Position numbers and translations under genes: made by a program
Notes under the pieces: model-generated
What the model saw: the letters and a program-made list of their open reading frames with translations, nothing else
What the model was told of the DNA's origin: nothing
Database searches by the model: none
Source of the DNA: a bacterium
Lineage (GTDB): Bacteria; Verrucomicrobiota; Verrucomicrobiae; Opitutales; Opitutaceae
Assembly: GCA_021780625.1 (NCBI GenBank)
Contig: JAJXYI010000618.1
Coordinates: 1-6,507, forward strand
Direction: 5' to 3'
Length of the DNA: 6,507 nt
Shown here: positions 5,753 through 6,507 of the stretch, piece after piece
Layout of the letters: every line of letters begins with the position of its first letter
Position numbering within the stretch: position 1 is the stretch's first letter

Positions 5753-6503
5753 CCTCGCGCCCGTCGATCCGCATCCAGGTCCCGTGTTCGGGAAGATAAT
5801 ACAGCTTGTAGACGGTCCTGGCCGCCAGGTCCTGGCGCCGCCCGTCGTAGATCATGAATGCGAATCCGCTGTCGGCCGGAATCGCGACTAGGATGAGGTC
5901 GGAGATGGTGGACCGCTGGTAGTTGTCGGTGAAGCTCCGCCCCGAGCGTTTGGCGGCCTCGACGTCGGCATCGTTGGCCGGGCGCGATGCGGCGGGCTTC
6001 ACGTCGCGGACGTCGTCCGGCCTGGTGTACGGCCAGGGCTGTTTGACGACCTTTGGGGCGACGGACGAGACGGCCTGCGCCGCGCCGCTCCAGGCGGTGG
6101 TGAAGGCCCTGATCGTGGGCGGGTGCACGCGGTAGCGCCAGCCGCACAACCCCACGAGGCCGAGCCAGAGCGCCCAACTGAGCCAGGCGAACGCCCATAC
6201 TCCACTGAGCCGGGACGGCGGAGGGATGCGGGCTGGGGGCGGAGTCAGGCGGGTGAGCCCCGCAATCTGGCCGTTGACTTCCCTCAGGTCCTCCTCGAGT
6301 TCGAGTCGGGAGGACGTGTAGTCATGCGACGTGACGATTTCCCGGTCGCAGCGGTCGGGACCGTCGGTGTAGCGCCAGTTCTTCAAGGAGGTATTCCGGG
6401 CGAGTTCACCGCGCAGGAGCATGGTGAGCCCGAGGCGCATGGTGAGCGCGAGCAATCCGGGGAGCAGGGCGAACAGCACAAACCGGGGACCGGGCCAGCC
6501 CAC
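5739..6503 (-). CDS. Unrecognised two-transmembrane protein, possibly N-terminally incomplete
   Basis: This open frame ends in TGA at 5741-5739 and is open to the window edge; a GTG at 6503 could be the start, but the gene may begin beyond base 6507. From that GTG it has 254 residues. A hydrophobic segment (FVLFALLPGLLALTM, about 8-22) is followed by a charged region with a likely short coiled coil (SRLELEEDLREVNGQIAGL, 65-83). A proline-rich linker leads to a second membrane helix (VWAFAWLSWALWLGLVGLCG, 102-121). The C-terminal domain (about 195-254) has strands ILVAIPADSGFAFMIYDG and VYKLYYLPEHGTWMRIDG. No family is recognised. The topology suggests an inner-membrane protein whose C-terminal domain and loop lie on opposite sides or form a small assembly; this is inference. 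Codon use matches the neighbouring genes and the hydrophobic pattern is orderly, so it is likely a real gene. Confidence 0.68.
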   Translation of the reverse strand: MGWPGPRFVLFALLPGLLALTMRLGLTMLLRGELARNTSLKNWRYTDGPDRCDREIVTSHDYTSSRLELEEDLREVNGQIAGLTRLTPPPARIPPPSRLSGVWAFAWLSWALWLGLVGLCGWRYRVHPPTIRAFTTAWSGAAQAVSSVAPKVVKQPWPYTRPDDVRDVKPAASRPANDADVEAAKRSGRSFTDNYQRSTISDLILVAIPADSGFAFMIYDGRRQDLAARTVYKLYYLPEHGTWMRIDGREVMMP

Positions 6504-6507
6504 GGCG

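Noticed and set aside
1..6507. CRISPR arrays, tRNA/rRNA genes, insertion sequences or a phage-defence cluster
   Set aside because: No regularly spaced direct repeats, cloverleaf-like segments, transposase motifs or defence-gene signatures were seen on either strand.

Overview
This is a GC-rich window (about two-thirds G+C by eye) of tightly packed bacterial chromosome with seven complete or near-complete genes and one fragment. Nothing in it is phage-like, plasmid-like or CRISPR-like. The mix of genes (NupG-like transporter, DUF3108 protein, family 9 glycosyltransferase, Gram-negative style envelope functions) and the codon use suggest a Gram-negative such as a member of Verrucomicrobiota (Opitutaceae-like). 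That is an inference from style; no marker gene here proves it.

Layout. 1-312 (+) is the C-terminal end of a nucleoside:H+ symporter-type MFS protein. 309-1307 (-) is a metallo-beta-lactamase-fold nuclease of the ligase-associated exonuclease / CPSF type; its stop codon and the transporter's stop share the palindrome CTAG. After a 123-nt divergent gap, 1431-2222 (+) encodes a secreted DUF3108 protein, followed 40 nt later by a short glycosyltransferase family 9 (heptosyltransferase-like) protein at 2263-3153 (+). These two look like a small envelope-related operon. A 145-nt low-GC gap then holds one arm of an imperfect inverted repeat. The other arm overlaps the 3' end of the next gene, an AAG/MPG-family 3-methyladenine DNA glycosylase at 3299-3865 (-).

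Divergent from the glycosylase, 3967-4896 (+) encodes a PfkB-family sugar or sugar-phosphate kinase. It is followed after 13 nt by 4910-5752 (+), an uncharacterised Rossmann-fold protein resembling SAM-dependent methyltransferases. This gene overlaps convergently by 14 nt with 5739-6503 (-), an unrecognised two-transmembrane protein at the window edge.

Functionally the window mixes nucleoside uptake, two DNA-repair type enzymes (both on the minus strand but not adjacent), envelope or glycan synthesis and sugar phosphorylation. It does not look like one dedicated system. The most unusual thing seen is the pair of inverted purine-rich repeats around 3171-3322, one of which supplies the last seven codons and the stop codon of the DNA glycosylase gene.
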